NCBI RefSeq assembly: GCF_025215075.1
Contig: NZ_JAOBTH010000020.1
Location: 34,590-98,589, forward strand
Length of the DNA: 64,000 nt
Source of the DNA: Tenacibaculum haliotis
GTDB lineage: Bacteria; Bacteroidota; Bacteroidia; Flavobacteriales; Flavobacteriaceae
Reading direction: 5' to 3'
Shown: piece after piece, positions 9,850 to 20,421 of the stretch
How the letters are laid out: every line of letters begins with the position of its first letter
Position numbering within the stretch: the stretch's first letter is position 1
Program-made: the position numbers and the translations under genes
The notes under the pieces: generated by a model
Seen by the model: only the letters and a program-made list of their open reading frames with translations
Database searches by the model: none
What the model was told of the DNA's origin: nothing

Positions 9850-10235
9850 GCTTTTATAGAAATCAAAAATCAATTATTTTACAGCTAACAATAACAGTGA
9901 TTAATGCATAAGAAGAAAATACTAAAAAGTATGGAGAGGTATCTATAGATAGGTTTTTAGTTTGAATTATAGCCTAACTTAGTAGTGCGTCATTCTGAAT
10001 TCACTTCAGAATCACATCGTTATTATAAATAATATTTTATAGCAATGGTTTTAAACAAGTTTCGCTTAACGTAGAGTGAGTTATTATTAATTATCGATAA
10101 TCAAAATATAAACTACAAAAACCACACAAATAGACGTTTTTGGAGGTGTTTTTTATGTAATTAACAATAAAATATATCTATTTTCAGATATTAAAAATCT
10201 ATCAAAACCTATTTTTAAAATACTACAAAAAATGG
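9850..10235. other. Long non-coding gap between eno and gltA
   Basis: No convincing reading frame or RNA gene is seen. The only recognisable content is a small hairpin repeat at 9992-10012 (described separately), a palindrome ATTATCGATAAT near 10094, and the gltA promoter region at its right end. Composition is very AT-rich. Confidence 0.6.
9992..10012. repeat. Small dispersed hairpin repeat (CTGAATT family)
   Basis: ATTCTGAA TTCAC TTCAGAAT is a perfect 8-bp hairpin preceded by CGTC. A second copy with the same architecture but changed and still complementary outer bases is at 31374-31394. Similar short hairpins are scattered between genes in many Flavobacteriaceae. Confidence 0.6.
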
Positions 10236-10243
10236 TATCTTCG
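10236..10243 (+). promoter_or_regulatory. Probable -7 box for gltA
   Basis: TATCTTCG matches TAnnTTTG with one change (TTCG). It lies 35 bases before the gltA ATG. Two other genes in the window (nrnA, aroC) have the same TTCG variant. Confidence 0.5.
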
Positions 10244-10278
10244 CAATTCACTTCAATCATAAAATTCAAGAGATAAAA

Positions 10279-11565
10279 ATGGCAGATATAGCAAAACTAC
10301 AAATTGGTGAAAAGACGTATGAGTTCCCGTTAATTAAAGGAACAGAAAATGAAACTGCAATTGATATTAAAACATTAAGAGGTGTTTCTGATGGTGTTAT
10401 AACTATCGATCCAGGATATAAAAATACTGGGTCTTGTCAAAGTGCTATTACATTTTTAAATGGAGAAGAAGGAATTTTAAGATATAGAGGATATTCAATA
10501 GAAGAATTAGCAGAAAAAGCAGATTTTATTGAAGTAGCATATTTATTAATTTTTGGTGAGTTACCAACTACAGATCAATTAGATAAGTTTAAAAAAGATA
10601 TTTGTGAGCAATCGATAGTAGATGAAGATATAAGAAAAATAGTAGATGCATTTCCTAAGTCTGCTCACCCAATGGGAGTAATTTCTTCATTAACATCAGC
10701 TTTAACAGCGTTTAACCCTTCTTCAGTAAATGTAGATTCAGAAGAAGAAATGTACAATGCTATTGTTAAAATACTAGGAAAATTTCCTGTATTAGTAGCA
10801 TGGACAATGCGTAAAAAACAAGGGCTTCCTTTAGATTATGGTGATTGTAATTTAGGGTATGTAGAGAACACCTATAAAATGATGTTTAAGCAGCCAAATA
10901 AAGATTATATAAAGAATGATGTTGTTGTAAACGCTTTAAATAAATTATTGATTTTACATGCAGATCACGAGCAAAACTGTTCTACATCTACTGTAAGAAT
11001 AGTAGGTTCTTCTCACGCAGGATTATTTGCCTCACTTTCTGCAGGAATTTCTGCACTTTGGGGACCAATGCATGGTGGAGCAAACCAAGCAGTATTAGAA
11101 ATGTTAGAAGCGATTAAAGAAGATGGTGGAGATACTAAAAAATACATGGCTAAAGCGAAAGATAAAAACGATCCTTTTCGTTTAATGGGCTTCGGACACC
11201 GTGTTTATAAAAATTTCGATCCACGAGCAAAAATAATTAAAGTAGCTGCTGATGAGGTTTTGGCTAATTTAGGTGTTAATGACCCTATCTTAGAAATTGC
11301 AAAAGGATTAGAGCAAGAAGCTTTAAATGATGAATATTTTGTAAAACGTAAATTATATCCGAATGTAGATTTTTATTCAGGAATTATTTATCGTGCTATG
11401 GGTATTCCTGTAGAAATGTTTACCGTAATGTTTGCATTAGGTCGTTTACCAGGTTGGATTGCTCAATGGAAAGAAATGCGTGTGGGTAAAGAACCAATCG
11501 GTCGTCCACGTCAAATTTATACAGGAGAAAACCTTAGAAATTTTGTAGAAATTAGTAAAAGATAA
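10279..11565 (+). CDS. gltA: Citrate synthase (hexameric type II)
   Basis: Citrate synthase of 428 residues condenses acetyl-CoA and oxaloacetate at the head of the TCA cycle. The N terminus (ADIAKLQIGEKTYEFPLIKG) is typical of the NADH-sensitive hexameric type. The catalytic residues are seen in LHADHEQNCSTSTVR near residue 229 (first histidine) and in GFGHRVYKNFDPRAK near 306 (second histidine and aspartate). It has its own promoter and a perfect palindromic terminator, so it is monocistronic. Confidence 0.97.
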   Translation: MADIAKLQIGEKTYEFPLIKGTENETAIDIKTLRGVSDGVITIDPGYKNTGSCQSAITFLNGEEGILRYRGYSIEELAEKADFIEVAYLLIFGELPTTDQLDKFKKDICEQSIVDEDIRKIVDAFPKSAHPMGVISSLTSALTAFNPSSVNVDSEEEMYNAIVKILGKFPVLVAWTMRKKQGLPLDYGDCNLGYVENTYKMMFKQPNKDYIKNDVVVNALNKLLILHADHEQNCSTSTVRIVGSSHAGLFASLSAGISALWGPMHGGANQAVLEMLEAIKEDGGDTKKYMAKAKDKNDPFRLMGFGHRVYKNFDPRAKIIKVAADEVLANLGVNDPILEIAKGLEQEALNDEYFVKRKLYPNVDFYSGIIYRAMGIPVEMFTVMFALGRLPGWIAQWKEMRVGKEPIGRPRQIYTGENLRNFVEISKR

Positions 11566-11573
11566 AATAACTT

Positions 11574-11605
11574 AAAAATGCCATTTAAATTTAAATGGCA
11601 TTTTT
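11574..11605 (+). terminator. Intrinsic terminator after gltA
   Basis: A perfect 32-base palindrome with arms 11574-11589 and 11590-11605 (core TGCCATTTAAA), followed by T residues. Confidence 0.9.
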
Positions 11606-11621
11606 TTATTAAATATAATTG

Positions 11622-12578
11622 ATGATGAAAGAAATTAAAATTATCAAAAACAGGTCTGATATTGGAGCAGGAACACGCGGGTCAGATATGGGAGTGGATG
11701 CTATTGAAATTGCCGCTATTAATCAAAACAACGATTTTTTTAATCGTTTTGATTATGAAGATGTAATTACAGAAAATGAATCGGTTTACAACAAAAAAAA
11801 CAATTCGTTTGGTAAGCAAATAAACAGTGTTTTTAATCAATGTAAAAGATTAAGTAACCACGTAAAAGTAAATTTACAAGAAGGTAAATTTCCAATAGTT
11901 CTTTCTGGAGATCATTCTTCAGCTTTAGGAACAATAAGTGGAGTTAAGGCAGCGAATCCAAATAAAAGAGTTGGAGTAGTTTGGATTGATGCGCATGGAG
12001 ATTTACACACGCCGTATACATCTCCTTCTGGAAACATTCACGGAATGCCATTAGGAGCCGTTATTTCAGACGACAATTTAGATTGTCAGATAAACGATGT
12101 AGATAGAGATACTACTGAAATATGGGATCGAATGAAAAACATCGGGATGCCAGGGCAAAAAGCTTTACCAGAAGATATTGTCTTTTTCGGAGTTAGAGAT
12201 ACTGAGGAACCAGAAGAAAAGCAAATGGAAAAATATGGTATTAAAAACTATATGGTTGCCGAAGTTCGCTATCGCGGATTAGAAGTTTGTGTAAACGAAG
12301 CTTTAGAAAAGTTATCTGATTGTGACATCATTTATGTGTCTTTTGACGTTGATGCGATGGATTGTGATATGATTTCTTACGGTACAGGAACACCAGTTCC
12401 TAAAGGTTTTGACGATAAAGAAATTGTTAAAATTATAAACGGTTTACTAGCTAGTAAAAAAGTAGCTTGTGTTGAATTTGTAGAAGTAAATCCATTGTTA
12501 GATTTAAAAGGAAATAAAATGGCGGAAACAGCTTTTAAAGTCTTAGAAGAAGTTGCTAAAACTATTCAAGCATTATAA
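11622..12578 (+). CDS. Arginase/ureohydrolase family protein
   Basis: A ureohydrolase of about 318 residues, most likely arginase, hydrolysing a guanidino substrate with two Mn ions. The metal ligands are visible in SGDHSSALG near residue 91, the IDAHGDLHTP motif near 118, and SFDVDAMDCD near 240. GTGTPVPKG and CVEFVEVNPLLD follow, the latter favouring arginase over agmatinase. Start choice: TTG 11619, ATG 11622 and ATG 11625 are consecutive codons; ATG 11622 is preferred over TTG. It lies just after the gltA terminator and has its own terminator. Exact substrate cannot be proven from sequence. Confidence 0.88.
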   Translation: MMKEIKIIKNRSDIGAGTRGSDMGVDAIEIAAINQNNDFFNRFDYEDVITENESVYNKKNNSFGKQINSVFNQCKRLSNHVKVNLQEGKFPIVLSGDHSSALGTISGVKAANPNKRVGVVWIDAHGDLHTPYTSPSGNIHGMPLGAVISDDNLDCQINDVDRDTTEIWDRMKNIGMPGQKALPEDIVFFGVRDTEEPEEKQMEKYGIKNYMVAEVRYRGLEVCVNEALEKLSDCDIIYVSFDVDAMDCDMISYGTGTPVPKGFDDKEIVKIINGLLASKKVACVEFVEVNPLLDLKGNKMAETAFKVLEEVAKTIQAL

Positions 12579-12601
12579 GTAATAGACTATTATAAATAGG
12601 T

Positions 12602-12633
12602 AAAAGCATCCAAATATATATTTGGATGCTTTT
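12602..12633 (+). terminator. Intrinsic terminator after the arginase gene
   Basis: A perfect palindrome with core GCATCCAAATAT and its complement, spanning 12602-12633, followed by more T residues. Confidence 0.92.
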
Positions 12634-12671
12634 TTTTTATTACAAAATAGCTGTTTTTTAAAAAATAAGAA

Positions 12672-12679
12672 TACATTTG
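12672..12679 (+). promoter_or_regulatory. Bacteroidota -7 box of the thiamine operon
   Basis: TACATTTG is an exact TAnnTTTG match about 11-15 bases upstream of the TPP riboswitch, at the correct place to start the leader near 12684-12688. Confidence 0.7.
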
Positions 12680-12689
12680 TCTCGTAAAC

Positions 12690-12770
12690 TTTAGGAGTAG
12701 CTATTAAATTAGTTTGAGAAAAATCCTTAGAACCTGATTTGGTTAATACCAGCGTAGGGAAAAGTTATCT
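12690..12770 (+). promoter_or_regulatory. TPP riboswitch (THI element)
   Basis: The conserved THI-box pieces are present in order: TTAGGAGTAGC at the 5' side, the T(T)GAGA element in AGTTTGAGAA, then CCTTAGAACCTGATTTGG, TTAATACCAGCGTAGGGAA. This RNA binds thiamine pyrophosphate and lowers expression of thiS-thiC and genes after them. Downstream, TCGATA 12771-12776 and TATCGA 12783-12788 form a small hairpin without a U tract, so control of thiS translation is more likely than termination. Confidence 0.95.
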
Positions 12771-12825
12771 TCGATAAAATTATATCGAGTTACTACCATT
12801 CGGTTTACAGTAATATTATATAAAT

Positions 12826-14920
<2,095 letters not shown>

Positions 14921-14930
14921 AATAATTTGG

Positions 14931-15068
14931 AGGTTCCTACGCCTTGAAAAAAAGGCGTAGGCGGGCTTTCCGTTATATCTTTTGCTTGTTCTCGATATAA
15001 ATTTATTTCGTTTTACTACATAAATTCACTCGAACAGACAGCAAAAGGATGCCACTGCAATCCCTAAC
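14931..15068. repeat. Structured intergenic repeat element after thiC
   Basis: The gap after thiC holds a first hairpin, CCTACGCC 14936-14943 with GGCGTAGG 14954-14961, and then a long imperfect hairpin whose outer arms are CTTTTGCT 14979-14986 and AGCAAAAG 15040-15047, with GTTC/GAAC inside. The text GGGCTTTCCGTTATATC and GGATGCCACTGCAATCCC resembles a repeat that I recognise from intergenic regions of many Flavobacteriaceae. It is GC-richer than its surroundings. Only one copy lies in this window, so 'repeat' rests on that recollection. Confidence 0.55.
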
Positions 15069-15137
15069 CCAAAAAACAGCCGTAATTTAAGAGTATGAAA
15101 CGATCAAGGATTCTACGATTTCAATAATAAATTAGAT

Positions 15138-15145
15138 TATTTTTG
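15138..15145 (+). promoter_or_regulatory. Bacteroidota -7 box for the tenI-like/thiD/thiE segment
   Basis: TATTTTTG is an exact TAnnTTTG match 33 bases before the ATG at 15179. It suggests that the second half of the thiamine locus can be transcribed separately from the riboswitch transcript. Confidence 0.6.
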
Positions 15146-15178
15146 TATAAAATTAGTAGCTACTAAAATAAAACTAAT

Positions 15179-15775
15179 ATGATTGTACTTATTGCCCCAG
15201 AAAAAGATGTAGAAAACGAAATTATAATTCTACACCAATTATTTGAAGCAGGTTTAGAATACTATCATTTAAGAAAACCTTTTAAAGATTTAGAAGAACA
15301 TGTATCTTATTTAAATCAAATATCAGAGAAATATCACAATAAAATAGTTGTTCATTATTTTCATGAATTAACAAATGAATTCAATTTAAAAGGAATCCAT
15401 TTTCAAGAACAAAAAAGACGAGATGCTTTAGAAAACGGAAGTCGATATTTTATAGGATTAAATATGTTAGGAAAAACAATGAGTAGTTCTTTTCATGAAC
15501 CTAAAGATATTGAAGTTTGCGATATCGAATTTGATTATCATTTATTAAGTCCAGTTTTTTCATCTATTTCAAAAGAAGGATATGAAGGAAGAGGTTTTGA
15601 TGTAAATCACATTGATAAACCGATTGTAGGTATGGGTGGAATTAACACCGAAACAATAGCTAAAACACTCGAATTAGGTTTTGAAGGAATTGGAGTATTA
15701 GGAGGTGTTTGGAATACAGAAAATCCAGTAGAAAGTTATAAAAAGATAAAAGATAAGTTTGATTCCTTAGTTTGA
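15179..15775 (+). CDS. TenI/ThiE-like protein (thiamine phosphate synthase superfamily)
   Basis: A 198-residue TIM-barrel protein of the ThiE/TenI superfamily. The phosphate-binding MGGINTETI block is near residue 157, and LGVLGGVW-like text (IGVLGGVWN) follows. The segment FSSISKEGYEGRGFD resembles the KKGLEGRG region of the thiazole tautomerase TenI. In TenI the histidine in that loop (FGHVF) is catalytic; here the loop reads LLSPVF, without histidine. A true thiE follows 900 bases downstream, so this is the paralogue: perhaps a tautomerase-like or binding protein. The exact activity is uncertain. Confidence 0.75.
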   Translation: MIVLIAPEKDVENEIIILHQLFEAGLEYYHLRKPFKDLEEHVSYLNQISEKYHNKIVVHYFHELTNEFNLKGIHFQEQKRRDALENGSRYFIGLNMLGKTMSSSFHEPKDIEVCDIEFDYHLLSPVFSSISKEGYEGRGFDVNHIDKPIVGMGGINTETIAKTLELGFEGIGVLGGVWNTENPVESYKKIKDKFDSLV

Positions 15776-15792
15776 TTAAAAGAAAATTCTAG

Positions 15793-15852
15793 CTGTCAGT
15801 TCGAGTGTTTTTATGAAGTGATAACGGAATAAAAATGTATCGAGAATATGTT
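15793..15852. repeat. Dispersed repeat TGTCAnnTCGAGT...TGTATCGAGA, copy 1
   Basis: TGTCAGTTCGAGTG near 15794 is followed about 40 bases later by TGTATCGAGAAT. A second copy of the same pattern is at 30629-30680. It is of a type commonly scattered between genes of Flavobacteriaceae. Here it runs into the 5' part of the thiD reading frame. Confidence 0.6.
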
Positions 15853-15927
15853 TCTAAAACTAAGTTATTCAGAAAATTAAAATGTAATTATCAGTTTAAG
15901 CGCAGTCGAGAACTAAATAAAAATAAT

Positions 15928-16683
15928 TTGAATACTAAAAATTACATACTAACCATTGCAGGTTTAGATCCGTCAAGCGGAGCAGGCATCACTTCAGATA
16001 TTAAAACATTTGAAGCGCACGGTTTGTATGGATTATCAGTTTGTACTGCTGTTACTGTTCAAAATGATGTTGATTTTAAAGATTGTGTTTGGATAGATGA
16101 GCAAATAATTATAGCACAAATTGAAACATTGTTTGAACGTTTTCCTATCTCAGTAGTAAAAATAGGAATTATTGAATCTTGGAATGTTTTGTTAGCTATA
16201 ATTCAAACGTTGAGAAAATTAAATCCAACAATACAAATTGTAGTAGATCCAATTTTAAAAGCAAGTGCAGGATTTGAATTTCATACAAATCAAAATTTAA
16301 AAACATTCGAACAAGTGTTAGGTAATTGTGATTTTGTAACACCCAATTACGAAGAAATAAAAGCACTTTTTCCGAATAAAAATATCGAAGAAACAATTGA
16401 TTTTATATCCGAAAAAACAAATACCTATTTAAAAGGCGGGCACAGAAAAGATAAAAAAGGATGGGACGAAGTGTATTATAGTAAAATCGTAAAACTAAAT
16501 ATTCCACCTATTGCTAATACTGTTTTCGAAAAACACGGAAGTGGTTGTGTTTTATCATCAACATTGGCAGCTAATTTAGCATTAGAATTTTCTTTAGAAG
16601 ATGCTTGTAAAAACACAAAAAGGTATACCGAACAATTTTTAAATTCAAACGAATCACTTTTAGGAACCCATAATTATAAATAA
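15928..16683 (+). CDS. thiD: Hydroxymethylpyrimidine/phosphomethylpyrimidine kinase
   Basis: ThiD phosphorylates HMP and HMP-P for thiamine synthesis. The ribokinase-fold protein begins the family homology at YILTIAGLDPSSGAG and has the catalytic anion-hole motif HGSGCVLSSTLAANLA near the C terminus. The open frame extends back to ATG 15835, but its first 31 codons come from a dispersed repeat (15793-15852) and the nearby GCGCAGTCGAG sequence, and have no family counterpart. TTG 15928 (LNTKNYIL) gives a normal 251-residue protein and is preferred. thiE starts 1 base after the stop codon. Confidence 0.9.
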   Translation: MNTKNYILTIAGLDPSSGAGITSDIKTFEAHGLYGLSVCTAVTVQNDVDFKDCVWIDEQIIIAQIETLFERFPISVVKIGIIESWNVLLAIIQTLRKLNPTIQIVVDPILKASAGFEFHTNQNLKTFEQVLGNCDFVTPNYEEIKALFPNKNIEETIDFISEKTNTYLKGGHRKDKKGWDEVYYSKIVKLNIPPIANTVFEKHGSGCVLSSTLAANLALEFSLEDACKNTKRYTEQFLNSNESLLGTHNYK

Positions 16684-16684
16684 A

Positions 16685-17332
16685 ATGATAAGTAAATTAC
16701 ATTATATAACACAAGGTAAAACAGCACAAGAACATTTAGACAATATTCAAAAAGCTTGTGCATCTGGAGCCGAATGGGTACAATTACGATTAAAAGGTTT
16801 TGATCCTAAAACGATTTTAGAAACGGCAAAAAAAGCAAGAGAAATAACAGGGCACTTTCAAACCCGTTTAATTATAAACGATTACTATAAAGTAGCTAAA
16901 GAGGTAAATGCAGACGGCGTTCATTTAGGGAAAAGTGATGCTTGTCCGTTAAAAGTACGTGCTTATTTAGGTAAATTTTATTCCGTTGGTGGAACCGCAA
17001 ATACTTTAGAAGATTGTAAAAAATTACTAGAAAAGAAAGTAGATTATATTGGTTTAGGCCCTTTTCAATTTACTGAAACTAAAAAGAATTTAAGTCCAGT
17101 TTTAGGAGTTGAAGGATATCAGCAGATTGTTAAAGAGTTACAAACTGAAACACCAATAATAGCTATTGGAGGTATTACTTTAGATGATGTTGCAGGTATT
17201 GTGCATTCAGGTGTTTATGGTGTTGCGGCATCGGGAGCAATAACCAATGATTTTACAAGTATTCCTGTTTTTCATAAAATTTTAAATGCACCAAGTATGC
17301 AAGAACAAGTATACAAAATGGATGACAAGTAA
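16685..17332 (+). CDS. thiE: Thiamine phosphate synthase
   Basis: ThiE of 215 residues joins HMP-PP and thiazole phosphate. All landmarks are present: EWVQLRLKGFDPK near residue 30, DGVHLGKSDACP near 78, GLGPFQFTETKKNLSP near 124 and the phosphate-binding AIGGITLDDVAG near 160. It overlaps the thiD region closely (1-base gap), so it is co-transcribed. The upstream TenI-like paralogue lacks several of these residues, so this is the real synthase. Confidence 0.96.
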   Translation: MISKLHYITQGKTAQEHLDNIQKACASGAEWVQLRLKGFDPKTILETAKKAREITGHFQTRLIINDYYKVAKEVNADGVHLGKSDACPLKVRAYLGKFYSVGGTANTLEDCKKLLEKKVDYIGLGPFQFTETKKNLSPVLGVEGYQQIVKELQTETPIIAIGGITLDDVAGIVHSGVYGVAASGAITNDFTSIPVFHKILNAPSMQEQVYKMDDK

Positions 17333-17347
17333 TGTTTGTATGTCTCC

Positions 17348-17365
17348 TCGAGAGCAGTCGAGCGG
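17348..17365. repeat. Short inverted repeat with GCAGTCGAG between thiE and thiG
   Basis: CTCGAGAGCAGTCGAGCGG in the 95-base thiE-thiG gap shares AGCAGTCGAG-like text with GCGCAGTCGAG at 15900-15910. It looks like a piece of the same dispersed hairpin family found elsewhere in the locus. Confidence 0.45.
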
Positions 17366-17427
17366 TTTTTTAGTTTCATAAATTATTAAAAAAAAAATCG
17401 ACTACGATCAACCTAACAAGAAATAAC

Positions 17428-18198
17428 ATGAATAATATATTAAAAATAGCAGATAAAGAATTTACATCACGTTTATTCACTGGAACAGGAAAATTTAGTT
17501 CTTCTGTTTTAATGAAAGAAGCACTGCTAGCCTCAGAAAGTGAATTAATAACCGTTGCTTTAAAAAGAGTAGATGTTAAAGATGAAAATGATGATATTTT
17601 AACACATTTAAATCATTCAAGAATTAATTTATTACCAAATACATCGGGAGTTAGAACAGCAAAAGAAGCTGTGTTTGCAGCCAAATTGTCAAGAGAGGCT
17701 TTAGAAACTAATTGGGTAAAATTAGAAATTCATCCTGATCCTAGGTATTTATTGCCCGATCCTATTGAAACTTTAAAAGCAGCGGAAGAATTGGTGAAAT
17801 TAGGATTTGTAGTAATGCCTTATATTCATGCCGACCCTGTTTTATGTAAGCGATTAGAAGAGGTAGGAACGCAATGTGTAATGCCATTGGGCGCACCAAT
17901 AGGAAGTAATAAAGGATTGAAAACACAAGATTTTTTAGAAATAATTATCGAGCAGTCTAATGTTCCTGTAATTGTTGATGCTGGTATTGGCGCTCCTTCT
18001 CATGCAGCTTATGCAATGGAGTTAGGAGCCGATGCTGTGTTGGTAAATACTGCTATTGCAGTATCTCAAAAGCCAGTAGCAATGGCAAGAGCGTTTAAAA
18101 TGGCGGTAGAAGCTGGTAGAATGGCGTATGAAGCAAAACTAGCACCGATAAGACAAGAAGCAGAAGCAAGTAGCCCGTTAACATCGTTTTTAAATTAA
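17428..18198 (+). CDS. thiG: Thiazole synthase
   Basis: ThiG of 256 residues assembles the thiazole phosphate from deoxyxylulose phosphate, dehydroglycine and ThiS thiocarboxylate. It is a TIM barrel starting [36 protein letters not shown] carries the Schiff-base lysine (near residue 99). PIIVDAGIG-type text ([20 protein letters not shown]) is near residue 181 and [12 protein letters not shown] near 202. thiH follows after 3 bases; the two proteins are known to work together. Confidence 0.97.
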   Translation: MNNILKIADKEFTSRLFTGTGKFSSSVLMKEALLASESELITVALKRVDVKDENDDILTHLNHSRINLLPNTSGVRTAKEAVFAAKLSREALETNWVKLEIHPDPRYLLPDPIETLKAAEELVKLGFVVMPYIHADPVLCKRLEEVGTQCVMPLGAPIGSNKGLKTQDFLEIIIEQSNVPVIVDAGIGAPSHAAYAMELGADAVLVNTAIAVSQKPVAMARAFKMAVEAGRMAYEAKLAPIRQEAEASSPLTSFLN

Positions 18199-18201
18199 AA
18201 A

Positions 18202-19323
18202 ATGAGTAATTTTAAAGAACTTTTTGATACTTATAGTTGGGATGATACCTTAAAAAGTATTTTTAATAAAACTACTGATGAGGTAATGCGTGCTTTATCG
18301 AAAGAAAAAATTGATTTAGAAGATTTTAAAGCATTGATATCTCCTGCTGCACGCCCGTATATCGAGCAAATGGCACAAAAAAGTAGCTTACTTACTAAAA
18401 AACGATTTGGTAACACAATACAAATGTATGCGCCAATGTATTTGAGTAACGAATGCCAAAATATTTGTACATACTGTGGTTTTAGTATGACTAATAAAAT
18501 ACCTAGACGAACGTTAACCGACGCTGAAATTTTAAAAGAAGTAGCTTTTTTAAAAGAAAAAGGATACGATCATATTTTGTTGGTTACTGGTGAAGCAAAT
18601 AAAACGGTTGGCGTTAATTATATTAAAAATGCAATCGAATTAATACGTTCGCAATTTTCAAATATTACGATTGAAGTGCAACCTTTAGATCAGGATGAAT
18701 ATGAATCTTTAATTGAAGCAGGATTGTACGCTGTATTAGTTTATCAAGAAACGTATCATAGAGATGAGTATAAGAAACATCATCCGAAGGGAAAAAAATC
18801 TAATTTTGATTACCGTTTAGATACGCCAGATAGATTAGGGAAAGCAGGGATTCATAAAATAGGTTTAGGTGCTTTATTCGGATTAGAAGATTGGCGTGCC
18901 GATAGTTTTTTTACAGCCTTGCATTTAAAATATTTACAAAAAACATATTGGAAAACAAAGTATTCTATTTCGTTTCCGAGGTTACGACCACATTCTGGCG
19001 GATTAGAACCAAAGGTAGAAATGACTGATGCCGATTTAGTACAATTAATTTGTGCTTTTCGTTTGTTTGATGAAGATGTAGAGTTGTCGATGTCTACCAG
19101 AGAAAGTGAAATTTTCAGGAATAATATTGTTAATTTAGGAGCTACATCAATTAGTGCAGAATCTAAAACGAATCCGGGAGGCTATACGGTAGAACCACAA
19201 TCGTTGGAGCAATTTGAAATTTCTGATGAACGAAGTACAGAACAAGTGGTAAAAATGTTAAAAGACAAAGGTTTAGAAGTCGTTTGGAAAGATTGGGCAC
19301 ATTTTGAGTCAATAGAAAAATAA
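18202..19323 (+). CDS. thiH: 2-iminoacetate synthase (tyrosine lyase)
   Basis: ThiH of 373 residues is a radical SAM enzyme that cleaves tyrosine to dehydroglycine and p-cresol. The cluster motif is Cys85, Cys89, Cys92 in SNECQNICTYCGFS (CX3CX2C). PRLRPHSGG and MSTRESEIFRNN are the conserved biotin/thiamine-synthase-associated regions. Its stop overlaps the thiF start in TAATG, so translation is coupled. The use of ThiH, not the oxygen-dependent ThiO, defines the glycine source for the thiazole. Confidence 0.97.
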   Translation: MSNFKELFDTYSWDDTLKSIFNKTTDEVMRALSKEKIDLEDFKALISPAARPYIEQMAQKSSLLTKKRFGNTIQMYAPMYLSNECQNICTYCGFSMTNKIPRRTLTDAEILKEVAFLKEKGYDHILLVTGEANKTVGVNYIKNAIELIRSQFSNITIEVQPLDQDEYESLIEAGLYAVLVYQETYHRDEYKKHHPKGKKSNFDYRLDTPDRLGKAGIHKIGLGALFGLEDWRADSFFTALHLKYLQKTYWKTKYSISFPRLRPHSGGLEPKVEMTDADLVQLICAFRLFDEDVELSMSTRESEIFRNNIVNLGATSISAESKTNPGGYTVEPQSLEQFEISDERSTEQVVKMLKDKGLEVVWKDWAHFESIEK

Positions 19324-20378
19324 TGAATTTAACTAACGAAGAACAAAAACAATATAATCGTCATCTTATTTTAGATAAAATAGGAGAAGCAGGTCAATTA
19401 AAATTAAAGCAAGCAAAAGTTTTGGTAATTGGTGCTGGCGGATTGGGTTGCCCTGTATTACAGTATTTAACAGCTGCAGGTGTTGGAAACATCGGAATTA
19501 TAGATGACGATGTGGTAGATCAAAGTAATTTACAGCGTCAAATTTTATATACAATTGATGATATTGGTTTTTCTAAAGCTGAAACAGCAGCAAAGCGATT
19601 ATCGAGGTTAAATCCGTTTGTGAATTTTAAAGTATATAAAGAAAAATTAACAAACGAAAATGCCATTTCATTGTTTGAAAAATATGATGTTATTGTTGAT
19701 GGGAGTGATAATTTTTCAACTCGATATTTAACAAATGATGCCGCTGTAATTACCAAAAAGCCATTGGTGTACGGCGCAATTTTTAAGTTTGAAGGTCAGG
19801 TTAGTGTGTTTAATTATAAAAGTAGCGCAACTTACAGATGTTTATATCCGACACCACCAAAACCAGATGAATCTCCAAATTGTTCTGAAATTGGCGTTTT
19901 GGGAGTTTTACCAGGAATTATTGGTGGCTTACAAGCAAATGAAACGATTAAAATTATTTGCGAAATAGGGGAGGTTTTAGCTAATAAATTATTGATGTAT
20001 GATACTTTAAGTATGCGTCAAATGATTTTAAAATTTGAGAAATCAGCTGATACAGTGGTTACAGAATTAGAAAAAGACTATGATTTTTTCTGCGGAATAA
20101 AATCAGTAAAAAATGAAATTACTTTTGATGAGCTTCAAAAGAATTTACCGAAATATAATTTATTAGATGTGCGTGAAAATTGGGAGCGTCAACAACATCA
20201 TATTAAAGGACAACATATTCCTTTAGGAGAATTACAAAATAGATTTAAAGAGTTAAATTTTGATAAACCTCTCGTTGTGTATTGTAAATCGGGAATAAGA
20301 AGTAAAAAAGCAATCGCCTTTTTAGAAGAGGCAATTGATGAGGTTATTTTTATCAACCTAAAAAACGGATTGAATTAA
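19323..20378 (+). CDS. thiF: ThiS adenylyltransferase ThiF with C-terminal rhodanese domain
   Basis: A 351-residue E1-like protein. Residues 1-250 are the ThiF/MoeB adenylation domain with the nucleotide motif VIGAGGLGCPVLQYL near 36 and a DDDVVDQSNLQRQ block near 61. Residues about 260-351 are a rhodanese domain with DVRENWE and the active-site loop VYCKSGIRSKKA, cysteine included. It would activate ThiS and hand on sulfur. The zinc-binding CxxC pairs of some homologues are not obvious. A MoeB role in molybdopterin synthesis is possible, but the operon supports ThiF. Confidence 0.9.
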   Translation: MNLTNEEQKQYNRHLILDKIGEAGQLKLKQAKVLVIGAGGLGCPVLQYLTAAGVGNIGIIDDDVVDQSNLQRQILYTIDDIGFSKAETAAKRLSRLNPFVNFKVYKEKLTNENAISLFEKYDVIVDGSDNFSTRYLTNDAAVITKKPLVYGAIFKFEGQVSVFNYKSSATYRCLYPTPPKPDESPNCSEIGVLGVLPGIIGGLQANETIKIICEIGEVLANKLLMYDTLSMRQMILKFEKSADTVVTELEKDYDFFCGIKSVKNEITFDELQKNLPKYNLLDVRENWERQQHHIKGQHIPLGELQNRFKELNFDKPLVVYCKSGIRSKKAIAFLEEAIDEVIFINLKNGLN

Positions 20379-20381
20379 AAA

Positions 20382-20414
20382 AATGCGTTTCCTTTTTTAT
20401 AAGAGAAACGCATT
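20382..20414. terminator. Convergent terminator between thiF and the SDR gene
   Basis: AATGCGTTTC 20382-20391 and GAAACGCATT 20405-20414 form a perfect 10-bp stem. Stop codons of both convergent genes flank it. On the plus strand no T run follows the stem directly, so it is clearer for the minus strand (AAAAAA before the left arm). Confidence 0.75.
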
Positions 20415-20421
20415 GTGTAGA

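Noticed and set aside
12771..12788. Hairpin after the TPP riboswitch as a transcription terminator
   Set aside because: Only a 6-bp stem and no U tract follows, so it was kept only as a possible part of translational control.
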